The notes beneath the pieces were generated by a model, which ran no database searches, was not told the origin of the DNA, and saw only the letters and a program-made list of their open reading frames with translations. The translations under genes and the position numbers were made by a program. DNA of 64,000 nucleotides, taken from Mesorhizobium sp. GbtcB19. Its GTDB lineage: Bacteria; Pseudomonadota; Alphaproteobacteria; Rhizobiales; Rhizobiaceae. Positions 7,261 through 15,083 of this stretch are shown piece by piece. Each line of letters begins with the position of its first letter. Position 1 is the stretch's first letter. The DNA is taken from positions 248,001 to 312,000 of the forward strand of contig NZ_JAGXJY010000001.1 of NCBI RefSeq assembly GCF_019091085.1, in the 5' to 3' direction.

Positions 7261-7433
7261 AATACGGTGACAGTGCACTTTTTCTTGTTGCGGCCCGCCC
7301 TTTTCCGGGTTCCAGGAACTCACCGTCGAGCGCATGGCTGTCAGGAAAATACGGTGACAGTGCACTTTTTCTTGTTGCGGCCCGCCCTTTTTCCGGGTTC
7401 CAGGAACTCACCGTCGAGCGCATGGCTGTCAGG
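7261..7433. repeat. Tandem duplication with TACGGTGAC end (copies 2a and 2b)
   Basis: Two nearly identical units, 7261-7345 and 7348-7433, lie with a period of 87 bases and differ mainly by one extra T. Each begins TACGGTGACAGTGCAC, the terminal repeat of the element family, and continues CTTTTTCTTGTTGCGGCCCG, but the right half differs from other copies (ACTCACCGTCGAGCG). The stretch 7231-7800 contains only such repeats. Confidence 0.85.
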
Positions 7434-7511
7434 CGTGAAGAAACAATTGTGCTCGCCAGTAGCCTCGCAACGTCAAAATGGCAAACACACTGGAGCGAAG
7501 GTCTTGGGGAC

Positions 7512-7619
7512 TACGGTGACGGTGCCCTTTCCTTTTCGGCCAGCCGCGGGCTCCTGAAATCCAGGAGCGATGGGCTTTGACCAATAGCCTTCATAGCAAA
7601 TTTGCGCACTGTCACCGTA
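7512..7619. repeat. Complete 108-bp TACGGTGAC element (copy 3)
   Basis: TACGGTGACGGTGCCC (7512-7527) and GCGCACTGTCACCGTA (7604-7619) form 16-bp terminal inverted repeats with two mismatches. The interior contains CCTGAAATCCAGGAGC and TGGGCTTTGACCAATAGCC. This is the best preserved copy and defines the unit. Its size and ends suggest a miniature mobile element or REP-like palindromic unit with no coding capacity. Confidence 0.8.
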
Positions 7620-7800
7620 AATCCCCCCAAGCCCCTATCCACTCCGCAATCGCTGGCGCGGGCCAACGGGAGGACGGCCCTTCACTCCGTTGAACCGCCC
7701 CCCCATTCGGGCGGCGCCGCTGCTGTACGCTGGGCTTTCCGCACACTGTCATTGCAGCCTCGGCTCTGATACGAGCCGAAGGCGCACATGGGGGCTCTAC

Positions 7801-8274
7801 ATGGATGAGAAGAACTATCGTCAACTTGCGGTTCGGATCGCTGAACAGGCAACGCCGGCCCAAAGCGACGCGCTCAAGGCTTGGGCACTCAAGCTTCTCG
7901 ACATTCGGAACTCGGACCTGCCTGTCCGCCAAAAGGCGAAGAAGGCAATAGCCGCAACGGTCTCAAGCAAGGTCATCTGGCCGCTGGTGAAGATCGTAGC
8001 ATCACAGACCAAAAGCGTTGGCTGGGACAATCGCTCCGTCGCCCAGCGATTGGGCCTTGGTGCTGCCGCTGTTGGCGTTGCAGTGTTCGGCGGCCAAAGC
8101 GCGGGCATTGCTGCCCTTGGTGGGGCCGTTGGTGTGCCATTGTGGGTGGTGCTTGGCGCAGGTTCGATGTTCGTACGCTACCTTTACGAAGAACTCGCCC
8201 TTCGCTCGAAGGACAACGGCGGAGCGTCCTACTCCGTCGTAGATGCCGAGAAGATTGACGACGACAAAGCCTAG
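7801..8274 (+). CDS. Hypothetical membrane-associated protein
   Basis: 157 residues from the ATG at 7801, preceded by GGGGG. The first 75 residues are a soluble helical region (MDEKNYRQLAVRIAEQ onward). Residues about 82-122 are a long glycine/alanine-rich hydrophobic stretch (LGLGAAAVGVAVFGGQSAG, then LPLWVVLGAG-like) that could form two membrane helices. The end is acidic (VVDAEKIDDDKA). I recognise no family. It lies between repeat copies 3 and 4 with no partner, so its context gives no function. Confidence 0.6.
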   Translation: MDEKNYRQLAVRIAEQATPAQSDALKAWALKLLDIRNSDLPVRQKAKKAIAATVSSKVIWPLVKIVASQTKSVGWDNRSVAQRLGLGAAAVGVAVFGGQSAGIAALGGAVGVPLWVVLGAGSMFVRYLYEELALRSKDNGGASYSVVDAEKIDDDKA

Positions 8275-8399
8275 CCCTTGTCCAACGCCAACGTTCGTTG
8301 TGCATGGCAAATGGCGTCCCCGGCCGGTCCGGAGGCGTTCGGGGCTACCCAATGTCCCACACCAGCGCCCCCCTCGAAGCCGCTACCGGAGACACGAAT

Positions 8400-8502
8400 T
8401 ACGGTGACAGCGCACCTTTTCCTTTTGCGGCCAGCCTCGGATTGCTGAATCCAGGAGCGCTGGCCTTGATCATTAGCCACCGCAATTCGCCAGTCTGCGA
8501 CC
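8400..8502. repeat. TACGGTGAC element (copy 4)
   Basis: It begins TACGGTGACAGCGCAC and aligns along the whole 108-bp unit (CCTTTTCCTTTTGCGGCCAG, then CTGAATCCAGGAGCGCTGG), but its right terminal repeat has decayed to about GCCAGTCTGCGACC. The remaining 8503-8634 shows nothing I recognise. Confidence 0.7.
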
Positions 8503-8634
8503 GGCGTCGCGATTGCTCGCCAGTTGAAGGCAAACCAGGGAGAACGACGTTAGGCCCAACGGAATGGGCATTCAGTCCAAATTGCTGGCTTTCACGACGC
8601 CCAATAACCTCGCGAAGGGGAAAGGCAGGGGTAC

Positions 8635-8823
8635 ATGGCGGGAAAACGGGCGATTGCTGTCAAAGACTGGTCATGCGCCATGAGCGACGAGATCGGCCGC
8701 GTGGTCTTGGCCATAAACTCCACCGAAGGTGAAACGACCTACGTTCTCATGACAGTCTTTCAGGCGGCAAAAATGGCCCAGGAACTGCGGTCGCCGAAAC
8801 TGGTCCCCCGATACGATATGTAG
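8635..8823 (+). CDS. Small hypothetical protein
   Basis: 62 residues from the ATG at 8635 with a purine-rich site (CAGGGG). ATG 8680 would give 47 residues. The core GRVVLAINSTEGETTYVLMT looks like a beta-hairpin followed by a helix (AAKMAQELR). There is no known domain. It is framed on both sides by repeat copies, which may mean it was carried or trapped between them. The amino-acid composition is normal for a real protein, but the evidence is thin. Confidence 0.42.
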   Translation: MAGKRAIAVKDWSCAMSDEIGRVVLAINSTEGETTYVLMTVFQAAKMAQELRSPKLVPRYDM

Positions 8824-8912
8824 CCCTATGCGGCCTGCTTCGTGTTCCTGAATCCAAAGGCGCTGGGCTTTGACCAACAGCCGTCATGGCTGATTTGTGC
8901 ACTGTCACCGTA
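8822..8912. repeat. TACGGTGAC element (copy 5)
   Basis: The right end is perfect (GTGCACTGTCACCGTA at 8897-8912) and the interior TTCCTGAATCC, GCGCTGGGCTTTGACCAACAG matches the family. The left terminal repeat is not recognisable. With copy 4 it brackets the small gene at 8635. Confidence 0.7.
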
Positions 8913-9021
8913 GTTCCCGATCGTACGCGGTTGTCAGGCTGCGCCGCCATATATTAGCAATAGCTTGTATTTGTTGACCCGCAGGCAGATAATATCGGTC
9001 GGGCATCTGAGGGACTGTCCG

Positions 9022-9207
9022 ATGCGTTGGCCCCTGTTCGTCATCGCGCTCATTATTGGCTTCATTCTGTGGGACCGCTTCGAGAACGACGGCACCTATA
9101 CCGCCGAAGTCGAGCGAAGTTTCCGGGACGCATCGTTGGACATGCCGGGAGGCGGAGGGTGGAAGCCTCCAACCATCACCGTCAACCGCGATGCATTCAA
9201 ACCCTGA
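9022..9207 (+). CDS. Small single-pass membrane protein
   Basis: 61 residues from the ATG at 9022, with a TGAGGGA site 8-14 bases upstream. An N-terminal membrane helix (MRWPLFVIALIIGFILW) is followed by a short polar domain containing Gly-Gly-Gly-Gly and PPTITVNRD. Such small anchored proteins are common in rhizobia; the function is unknown. The longer reading from 8965 has no ribosome site. Confidence 0.6.
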   Translation: MRWPLFVIALIIGFILWDRFENDGTYTAEVERSFRDASLDMPGGGGWKPPTITVNRDAFKP

Positions 9208-9331
9208 TAAACCCTGAACGCCTCGCAGGGTGGGTTGAATCTCGATAACCCCGATAGCAAAGAGAGCCGGCTGGCCCGGCTAATCGACGGGAGCCCACGC
9301 GCCGCTGCCCTCTGCCCACCCCGCATGGGCC

Positions 9332-9362
9332 AAATTCGCCTACCCATTGTGCCGGCGAATTT
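9332..9362. terminator. Hairpin in the 9208-9440 gap
   Basis: AAATTCGCC (9332-9340) and GGCGAATTT (9354-9362) pair perfectly around 13 bases, followed by TGCTTTGC. It may terminate the small gene at 9022. The rest of the gap shows no other feature. Confidence 0.4.
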
Positions 9363-9440
9363 TGCTTTGCGGCTCGGCCACCCTGCCTTAGCCTCGCTCC
9401 TCGCAACACCTTGCCGACAAGCCGATCGCCGGACCATGCC

Positions 9441-10517
9441 GTGCCCCTGAAAGCCACCGCCCATATCGAGGCCATGTCCGCTTTTGCGCTGGCGAATTTC
9501 GGTGGCTATGACCGGCCGACGCTGGCCCAGAACGAGAGCGCCTTCCCGCCCAGCCCGCGCGCCGTCGAAGCCGGCCGCGACGCCGTGGCGCGCAGCCATC
9601 TTTATCCGGACCCGGACTGGACCTTGCTGCGCGATGCGATCGCCGAGGTGTACGGGGTCGAACGTGACCTGATCCTGTGCGGCGCGGGCTCGATGGAGCT
9701 GATCGCCTGCACTATCGCGGCCTTCGCCGGTCCTGGCGCGGAGGTGCTGGGCACGGACTATGCCTATAATTTTGCCGCTTCGGCGGCGGCGCGTGTCGGG
9801 GCCGCCTATGTCAAGGCGTCAGAGCGCGACTATGCGGTGTCGATCGATGCCATTCTGGCAGCGGTGACGCCGGCGACGCGCATCGTCTTCGTCTGCAATC
9901 CGGGCAACCCGACCGGCACACGCATCCCCAACGCCGAATTGCTGCGCCTGCGCGCGGCGCTTCCCGGCGACGTTCTGCTGCTGATCGATCAGGCCTATGG
10001 CGAATTCGACGATCAGGATCCGCACGCCATCTTTGCGCTGGCCGGGCGCGGCGACACCGTCGTCCTGCGCACCTTGTCCAAGGCCTACGGACTGGCCGGC
10101 GCGCGCATCGGCTGGGGGCTGTTTCCACCCCAGATCGCCGCCGAAGTGCGCAAGATGCAGAATTCCAACCAGGTCTCCACCGTCAGCCTCGCCATGGCCG
10201 TCGCGGTCGTCGAGGACCAGGCCTATATGCGCGCCATCGTGGCGCGCACCGCCGATAGTCGCGGCCGCTTCGCGCAAGGCTTGCGGGCGGCCGGTTACGA
10301 GGTGCCTGAAAGCCGGACGAATTTCGTGCTGGTCCGCTTTGCCGACGTAGCAGCAGCGGCGGCCGCCGACACCGCTCTTCGCGGCGCCGAGATCATCGTG
10401 CGCGGCCTCGCCGGTTACGGCCTGACCGACTGCCTGCGCATAACCGTCGGGCCGCAGGACGTCATGGACCGCGCGCTGCGCGTCCTGACCGCCATGCGCG
10501 GCCGGCAATCCTGGTAG
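9441..10517 (+). CDS. Histidinol-phosphate-aminotransferase-like PLP enzyme
   Basis: About 358 residues from GTG 9441 (ATG 9474 is an alternative; no clear ribosome site for either). It is a fold-type I class I/II aminotransferase of HisC type: CNPGNPTGT substrate loop, IDQAYGEF with the PLP-contacting Asp and Tyr, and TLSKAYGLAGARIGW containing the Schiff-base Lys. It moves an amino group between an amino acid and a keto acid. It lies 22 bases before an allantoinase-like deacetylase on the same strand and begins the catabolic island, so a role with an amino acid released from that pathway is more likely than histidine synthesis. Substrate unknown. Confidence 0.85.
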   Translation: MPLKATAHIEAMSAFALANFGGYDRPTLAQNESAFPPSPRAVEAGRDAVARSHLYPDPDWTLLRDAIAEVYGVERDLILCGAGSMELIACTIAAFAGPGAEVLGTDYAYNFAASAAARVGAAYVKASERDYAVSIDAILAAVTPATRIVFVCNPGNPTGTRIPNAELLRLRAALPGDVLLLIDQAYGEFDDQDPHAIFALAGRGDTVVLRTLSKAYGLAGARIGWGLFPPQIAAEVRKMQNSNQVSTVSLAMAVAVVEDQAYMRAIVARTADSRGRFAQGLRAAGYEVPESRTNFVLVRFADVAAAAAADTALRGAEIIVRGLAGYGLTDCLRITVGPQDVMDRALRVLTAMRGRQSW

Positions 10518-10539
10518 CGGCTTCATCCGAGGGGATTTC

Positions 10540-11457
10540 ATGACGTCAGACGCGCCGTATCTGCCCGCCCGCGATTTCATCGGCTATGGCGAGCGGCCGC
10601 CGGCGGCTGAGTGGCCGGGCGGCGCGAAACTGGCGCTCAACATCGTCGTCAACTACGAGGAGGGCGCGGAATACTCGATCGGCGAAGGCGACGGCGTTTC
10701 CGAGGCGATCCTGTCCGACCTTGCCGTGTCGCCGGCCGTGCCCGGCCTGCGCAACCGCAACATGGAATCGCTCTACGAATACGGCTCGCGCGTCGGCGTC
10801 TGGCGGCTGATCTCGCTGTTCCAGGACAAGGGCGTCATCCCGACCTTCTATGTCGTCGGCCGCGCGCTGGAGCTCAACCCGACCGCCGGCAAGGCGATCG
10901 CGACGCTTGGCAGCGACATCGTCTGCCATGGCTGGCGCTGGATCGACTACGCGCCGCTCAGCGAAGAGGAAGAGCGCCAGCATATCGCCATGACGGTGGA
11001 TACTGTGCGCAAGATCACCGGCATCGACCCGGTTGGCTGGTACACCGGCCGGCCGAGCCTCAACACCAGAAGGCTGGTCGCCGAGCATGGCGGCTTCCTG
11101 TTCGACTGCGACGACTACAATGACGACCTGCCCTATTTCGTCGAAGTCGGCGCCAAGCGCCATCTGGTCGTCCCGCACTCTTTCGACAACAACGACAGCC
11201 GCTTTTCGCGCGGCTCAGGCCTCGAGACCGGGAGCCAGTTCTTCGAATATGTCAGCGACGGCGTCGACTGGCTGCTGAAGGAAGGCCAGACGGCACCGCG
11301 CATGATGACGGTGTCGCTGCATTGCCGGCTGGCGGCGCGCCCCGGCCGCATGATCGGGCTGGAGCGTTTCCTCGATAAGGTCACGTCCCATCCCGACATC
11401 TGGGTCTGTCGGCGCTCCGACCTCGCCCGGCATTGGCTCAGCCGGTTCGGCGGCTAG
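10540..11457 (+). CDS. PuuE-like allantoinase / polysaccharide-deacetylase-family protein
   Basis: 305 residues with GAGGGG 9 bases before the ATG. The opening DFIGYGERPPAAEWPGG, then NIVVNYEEGAEYS, and a later CHGWRWIDY and LNTRRLVAEHGGFL are the pattern of the metal-independent allantoinase PuuE in the NodB-fold deacetylase superfamily, which opens a hydantoin ring by hydrolysis. A paralogue with the same motifs lies at 39737, so one copy stands at each end of the catabolic island. A cyclic ureide substrate is inferred; allantoin itself is possible but no urate oxidase or ureidoglycolate gene is here. Confidence 0.85.
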   Translation: MTSDAPYLPARDFIGYGERPPAAEWPGGAKLALNIVVNYEEGAEYSIGEGDGVSEAILSDLAVSPAVPGLRNRNMESLYEYGSRVGVWRLISLFQDKGVIPTFYVVGRALELNPTAGKAIATLGSDIVCHGWRWIDYAPLSEEEERQHIAMTVDTVRKITGIDPVGWYTGRPSLNTRRLVAEHGGFLFDCDDYNDDLPYFVEVGAKRHLVVPHSFDNNDSRFSRGSGLETGSQFFEYVSDGVDWLLKEGQTAPRMMTVSLHCRLAARPGRMIGLERFLDKVTSHPDIWVCRRSDLARHWLSRFGG

Positions 11458-11512
11458 AGCAATTCCAGGAAAGGTGCGAAGCGGTTTTCCGTCCGGGATT
11501 GCGTCAAAAACA
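11458..11512. repeat. Short palindromic intergenic repeat between convergent genes
   Basis: GCAATTCC (11459-11466) and GGGATTGC (11495-11502) with inner GGAAA/TTTCC form a hairpin, and CAAAAA follows. The GTGCGAAGCGGTTTTCCGTC core is a sequence I associate with rhizobial intergenic repeats. It may also act as a two-way terminator between the genes ending at 11457 and 11545. Confidence 0.5.
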
Positions 11513-11544
11513 GCGGAGCCACCGAACCGTTACCGGCGAAGCCC

Positions 11545-12447
11545 CTACTTGTTCGGCACCTCGTACACCTTGCCGTGCCAAGGTGCTGCATCGATCTGGT
11601 CGAGCGCCATCACGTAGAGCACCTTCTCATCCGGCCCGAAGGCGAAGTTTGGCATCGATGGCGACGGCACCGAAAGCGTGCGCAAAAGCTTGGCGTCCTT
11701 GTCGACGACGATGATCTTGCCCGGCGCATCGAGCGAGCGCGGGCTCTGGCCGATATACATCTCGCCCGCCTTGTCCATCTTGATCCCGTCGGGCCAGATA
11801 TGCGCCTGGCTCGGGAAGAGATCGTCGAGCCGCAGGAAGACGCGGCGGTTGCTTAAGGTGTGGTCGGACGAGACGTCGAATTCGATGATCCTGTTGTCCT
11901 CGGTCTCGACCAGATAGAGGATCTTGCCGTCATTCGACATGGCGAGACCATTGGCATTGTGCAGGTCGCCCGCGACCTTCTTCACGCTGCCGTCCTTGCC
12001 GATGTAGTAGGCCGAAGCATCGATCAACGGACCGCCCTTGCCGGAGCCGGTGAAATAGACGCCGCCATCCTTGTCGGGCGCAAAATCGTTCGGTCCGCTG
12101 AACGGCTTGCCGTCCGTGTCCTTGTCATAGGCCGGCAGTGTCTTGCCGTCGGCCGAGATGCGGCCGATCGTGTTGTTGTCGTAGCAGGTGACGAGGAACT
12201 CGCCGGTCGTCGTCGGCAGGACGGCAGACGGGCCGCAGCCATCCATCTTCCAGAAAATGTCGTTCTTCGTGCCGTCCCACATGTCCACGGAGCCGCGGCC
12301 ATATTCGACGTAGAAAAGCTTGTCCTGATACCAGATCGGACCTTCGGCGAACCACGCGTCGTCGTTGACCACTTTGACGTCGGCAGCCTGCGCGGCGGAC
12401 ACCATCACCAGGGCAAGCATCGTGCCCAGCAAATGCCGTTTGATCAT
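11545..12447 (-). CDS. Secreted SMP-30/gluconolactonase-like protein
   Basis: 300 residues from ATG 12447 (AAGGGGAA upstream). The first 21 residues are a clean signal peptide ending SAAQA-ADV, so the mature protein is periplasmic. The six-bladed propeller of SMP-30 lactonases is indicated by the metal-site segments FAEGPIW, FSGPNDF and WPDGIK, which supply Glu, Asn and Asp ligands. Family members hydrolyse lactones. It lies 69 bases downstream of the DMGDH-like gene on the same strand and probably belongs to the operon started by the substrate-binding protein gene. The substrate is unknown. Confidence 0.85.
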   Translation of the reverse strand: MIKRHLLGTMLALVMVSAAQAADVKVVNDDAWFAEGPIWYQDKLFYVEYGRGSVDMWDGTKNDIFWKMDGCGPSAVLPTTTGEFLVTCYDNNTIGRISADGKTLPAYDKDTDGKPFSGPNDFAPDKDGGVYFTGSGKGGPLIDASAYYIGKDGSVKKVAGDLHNANGLAMSNDGKILYLVETEDNRIIEFDVSSDHTLSNRRVFLRLDDLFPSQAHIWPDGIKMDKAGEMYIGQSPRSLDAPGKIIVVDKDAKLLRTLSVPSPSMPNFAFGPDEKVLYVMALDQIDAAPWHGKVYEVPNK

Positions 12448-12516
12448 GCGTTTCCCCTTTAGTTGCTTGAAGTCCCTTTCGAATGCCGGGCCTGCCAATC
12501 GCCGGGTGTTCGCCGC

Positions 12517-14934
12517 TTACGACCGCAGTCGCTTGCCGCCCGGGTCGAAGGGCGGATGCGGAAGCAACACCGCGTCATGCGGCCTGCCCAATATGGCGAC
12601 GGTCACCTTGTCCCCGGCCTTGGCGGTTCCGGCCTTGACGTAGCCCATGGCCAGCGACTGCTCGACGAAATAGCCATAGGCGCCTGACGAGACCTGGCCG
12701 ATCGGCGTGCCGTCCGGCAGGAAGATCGGCTCGCCGCCGGTGGCGTCGGCATCCTTCGCCGATACGGAAAGCATGATCAGTTGATCCCGCGCCGGCTTGT
12801 CGGCGACGGCGAGATAGGCATCGCGGTTGAGGAATTCCTTGTCCGTCTTGATCAGGCGATCGAGCTGCACCTCCTGCGGCCAGTATTCCGGCGAGTACTC
12901 GCGGCTCCAGCTGCCGTAGCCCTTTTCGACGCGCAGCGACATCAGCGCGCGCGATCCGACCGGTCCGGCGCCGACTTCCGCGCCTGCCTTGAGCAGCGCG
13001 CTGTAGAGCTCGACCTGGTTGCCGGCCTTGCAGTGCAACTCCCAGCCGAGATCGCCGGTGAAGGAGACCCTGAGCGCCACCACATCGACGCCGGCGACCG
13101 TGATCTGGCGCGAGCGCATGAACGGGAAGGCTTCGTTCGACAGATCGTCATTGGTCAGCCGCTGCAAGAGCTCGCGCGATTTCGGCCCGGCGACATTGAA
13201 ACCGCCAAGCTCCTCGGTGCGCGAGCGGAAAGTGGTGCCCTCGGGCAGCGGCACCGATTTGAAGAAGCGCTGATGGTAGCGCTCGGCCATGCCCGAGCCG
13301 ACCACCATGAACTCGTCCTCCGCCAGCCTGGTGACGGTGAAATCGCCGGCGATGCCGCCGCGCTTGCCGATCAGCGGCGTGAGGCAAGAGTTGCCGACCT
13401 TGGTCGGCATGCGGTTGGCGAAGAGCTCGTTCAGCCAGGCTTCCGCGCCCGGGCCCTTCACCTCGTATTTGGCGAAATTGGAGATGTCGATGATGCCGGC
13501 ATGCTCGCGCAGCATGCGCGCCTCGCGGCCGACCGGCCCCCACCAGTTCTGGCGGGTGAAGCCGATCGTCTCCTCGCGCGGCTCGCCTTCGGCCGCGAAC
13601 CACAGCGGATGCTCCCAGCCGAAATTGAGACCGAAGACGGCGCCCATCTCTTTCTGCATTTCATAGGCCGGCCGGGTCCGCACCGGGCGGCCGGCGGCGC
13701 GTTCCTCGTTCGGGAAATGGATCTTGAAGCGGTGGCTGTACTGATCCTGCACGCGGGCCTTGGTGAAGGCCTTGCCGGCCCAGTGGCCGAAGCGCGCCAT
13801 GTCCCAGCCGAACATGTCGAGCGTCGGCTCGCCTTCGATCATCCATTCGGCGGCGAGCTTGCCCATGCCGCCCGACTGCGAGAAGCCGGGGATGATGCCG
13901 TTGCAGCAGAAATAATTGCTGAGCTCCGGCACCGGCCCGAACAGCACGGCACTGTCCGGCGACCAGATCATCGGACCGTTGATCACCTTCTTGACGCCGG
14001 CGGTGGCGGCCGCGGGAACGCGCTGGACGGCGCGCATCATGTTCTCCTCGATGCGGTCGAGGTCGTCGGGAAACAGCTCGTGGCCGAAGTCCAGCGGGGT
14101 GCCTTCCTCGGCCCAGAACTTCATGTTGCGCTCGTAAGCGCCGATCAGCAGCCCGAGGCCTTCCTGGCGCAGGTAATATTCGCCGTCGCGGTCGGCGACC
14201 GACGGCAGACGCCGGCCCATCGAGGCGATTTCCGGAATGGTCTCGGTGACGAAATACTGGTGCTCGGTCGGGATCAGCGGCAGCTGCAGCCCGGCCATGG
14301 CGGCGACCTCCCTGCCCCACAGCCCGGCGGCGTTGACCACCCATTGCGTGCGGATGTCGCCCTTCGGCGTGCGCACGATCCAGCTGCCGTCGGCTTGCGC
14401 CTCGGTCGCGGTAACCGGCGTGAAGCGATGGATTTCCGCACCGCGCTGCCGCGCGCCGGCGGCGTAGGCCGCCGTCACGCCTGAGGGATCGACGTTGCCG
14501 CCCTCTGGCTCATACATGATGCAGCGTATGCCGTCGAAATCGACCAGCGGATGCAGCCGCTCCGCCTCGTCGCGGCCGACTTCATAGAAGTTCATCTTGT
14601 AGCGCCGCGCCTTGGCTTCCTGCAGCCGCAGCTGATGCTCGCGCGCCTCGGTCTGGGCAAGGTAGAGCGAGCCCGGCTGGAAGATGCCGCAGCCCTGGCC
14701 GGTTTCGGCCTCAAGCTCCTTGTAAAGAGCCATCGTGTAATGCTGCAGCCGGCTGATGTTGGTGGAATCATGCAGGCCGTGGATGTTGGCCGCCGCGTGC
14801 CATGTCGAGCCCGAGGTCAGCTCGTTGCGCTCGAGGAGGACGACATCCGTCCAGCCGAACTTGGCGAGATGATAGAGGATCGAGCAGCCGATCAGACCGC
14901 CGCCAATGACGACGGCTTGTGCATGAGTACGCAT
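12517..14934 (-). CDS. Dimethylglycine/sarcosine dehydrogenase-like FAD enzyme with GcvT domain
   Basis: 805 residues. Residues 7-36 are the FAD dinucleotide fold (VVIGGGLIGCSILYHLAKFG). SGSTWHAAANIHGLH contains the His (about 46) that aligns with the covalent-flavin His of dimethylglycine dehydrogenase. The C-terminal half from about 440 is the GcvT/aminomethyltransferase fold (SNFAKYEVKGPGAEAWLNEL, then GDLGWELH) that passes formaldehyde to tetrahydrofolate. It should oxidatively demethylate a tertiary or secondary N-methyl amine. Upstream by 150 bases is a substrate-binding protein gene on the same strand. The natural substrate may not be dimethylglycine. Confidence 0.9.
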   Translation of the reverse strand: MRTHAQAVVIGGGLIGCSILYHLAKFGWTDVVLLERNELTSGSTWHAAANIHGLHDSTNISRLQHYTMALYKELEAETGQGCGIFQPGSLYLAQTEAREHQLRLQEAKARRYKMNFYEVGRDEAERLHPLVDFDGIRCIMYEPEGGNVDPSGVTAAYAAGARQRGAEIHRFTPVTATEAQADGSWIVRTPKGDIRTQWVVNAAGLWGREVAAMAGLQLPLIPTEHQYFVTETIPEIASMGRRLPSVADRDGEYYLRQEGLGLLIGAYERNMKFWAEEGTPLDFGHELFPDDLDRIEENMMRAVQRVPAAATAGVKKVINGPMIWSPDSAVLFGPVPELSNYFCCNGIIPGFSQSGGMGKLAAEWMIEGEPTLDMFGWDMARFGHWAGKAFTKARVQDQYSHRFKIHFPNEERAAGRPVRTRPAYEMQKEMGAVFGLNFGWEHPLWFAAEGEPREETIGFTRQNWWGPVGREARMLREHAGIIDISNFAKYEVKGPGAEAWLNELFANRMPTKVGNSCLTPLIGKRGGIAGDFTVTRLAEDEFMVVGSGMAERYHQRFFKSVPLPEGTTFRSRTEELGGFNVAGPKSRELLQRLTNDDLSNEAFPFMRSRQITVAGVDVVALRVSFTGDLGWELHCKAGNQVELYSALLKAGAEVGAGPVGSRALMSLRVEKGYGSWSREYSPEYWPQEVQLDRLIKTDKEFLNRDAYLAVADKPARDQLIMLSVSAKDADATGGEPIFLPDGTPIGQVSSGAYGYFVEQSLAMGYVKAGTAKAGDKVTVAILGRPHDAVLLPHPPFDPGGKRLRS

Positions 14935-15034
14935 AGTTGAGCTTTCTTCCCTTGGTTCGGCGACTTGTTTGGCGCTCTCTGGCAGCGCTTTGGGATTTCA
15001 TTTAGCTGACTGATCAAGCGCAGTCGCCGGCTAA

Positions 15035-15062
15035 GTCAGGGGCACAAAATTGCGCCCCTGAC
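15035..15062. terminator. Hairpin between substrate-binding and DMGDH-like genes
   Basis: GTCAGGGGC (15035-15043) pairs perfectly with GCCCCTGAC (15054-15062) around a 10-base loop. No T run follows on the minus strand, so it may stabilise the upstream message or cause partial termination, giving more binding protein than enzyme. Confidence 0.5.
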
Positions 15063-15083
15063 CATTGCTTTGATCTGGCCGGT

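Noticed and set aside
7142-7423. Minus-strand frame with a repeated protein segment
   Set aside because: The repeat in the protein only reflects the 87-base DNA tandem duplication of a non-coding element.
12781-14484. 567-codon open frame on the plus strand opposite the DMGDH-like gene
   Set aside because: His/Arg/Ala-rich composition is the usual mirror of GC-rich codon bias, and the minus strand encodes a complete FAD/GcvT enzyme.
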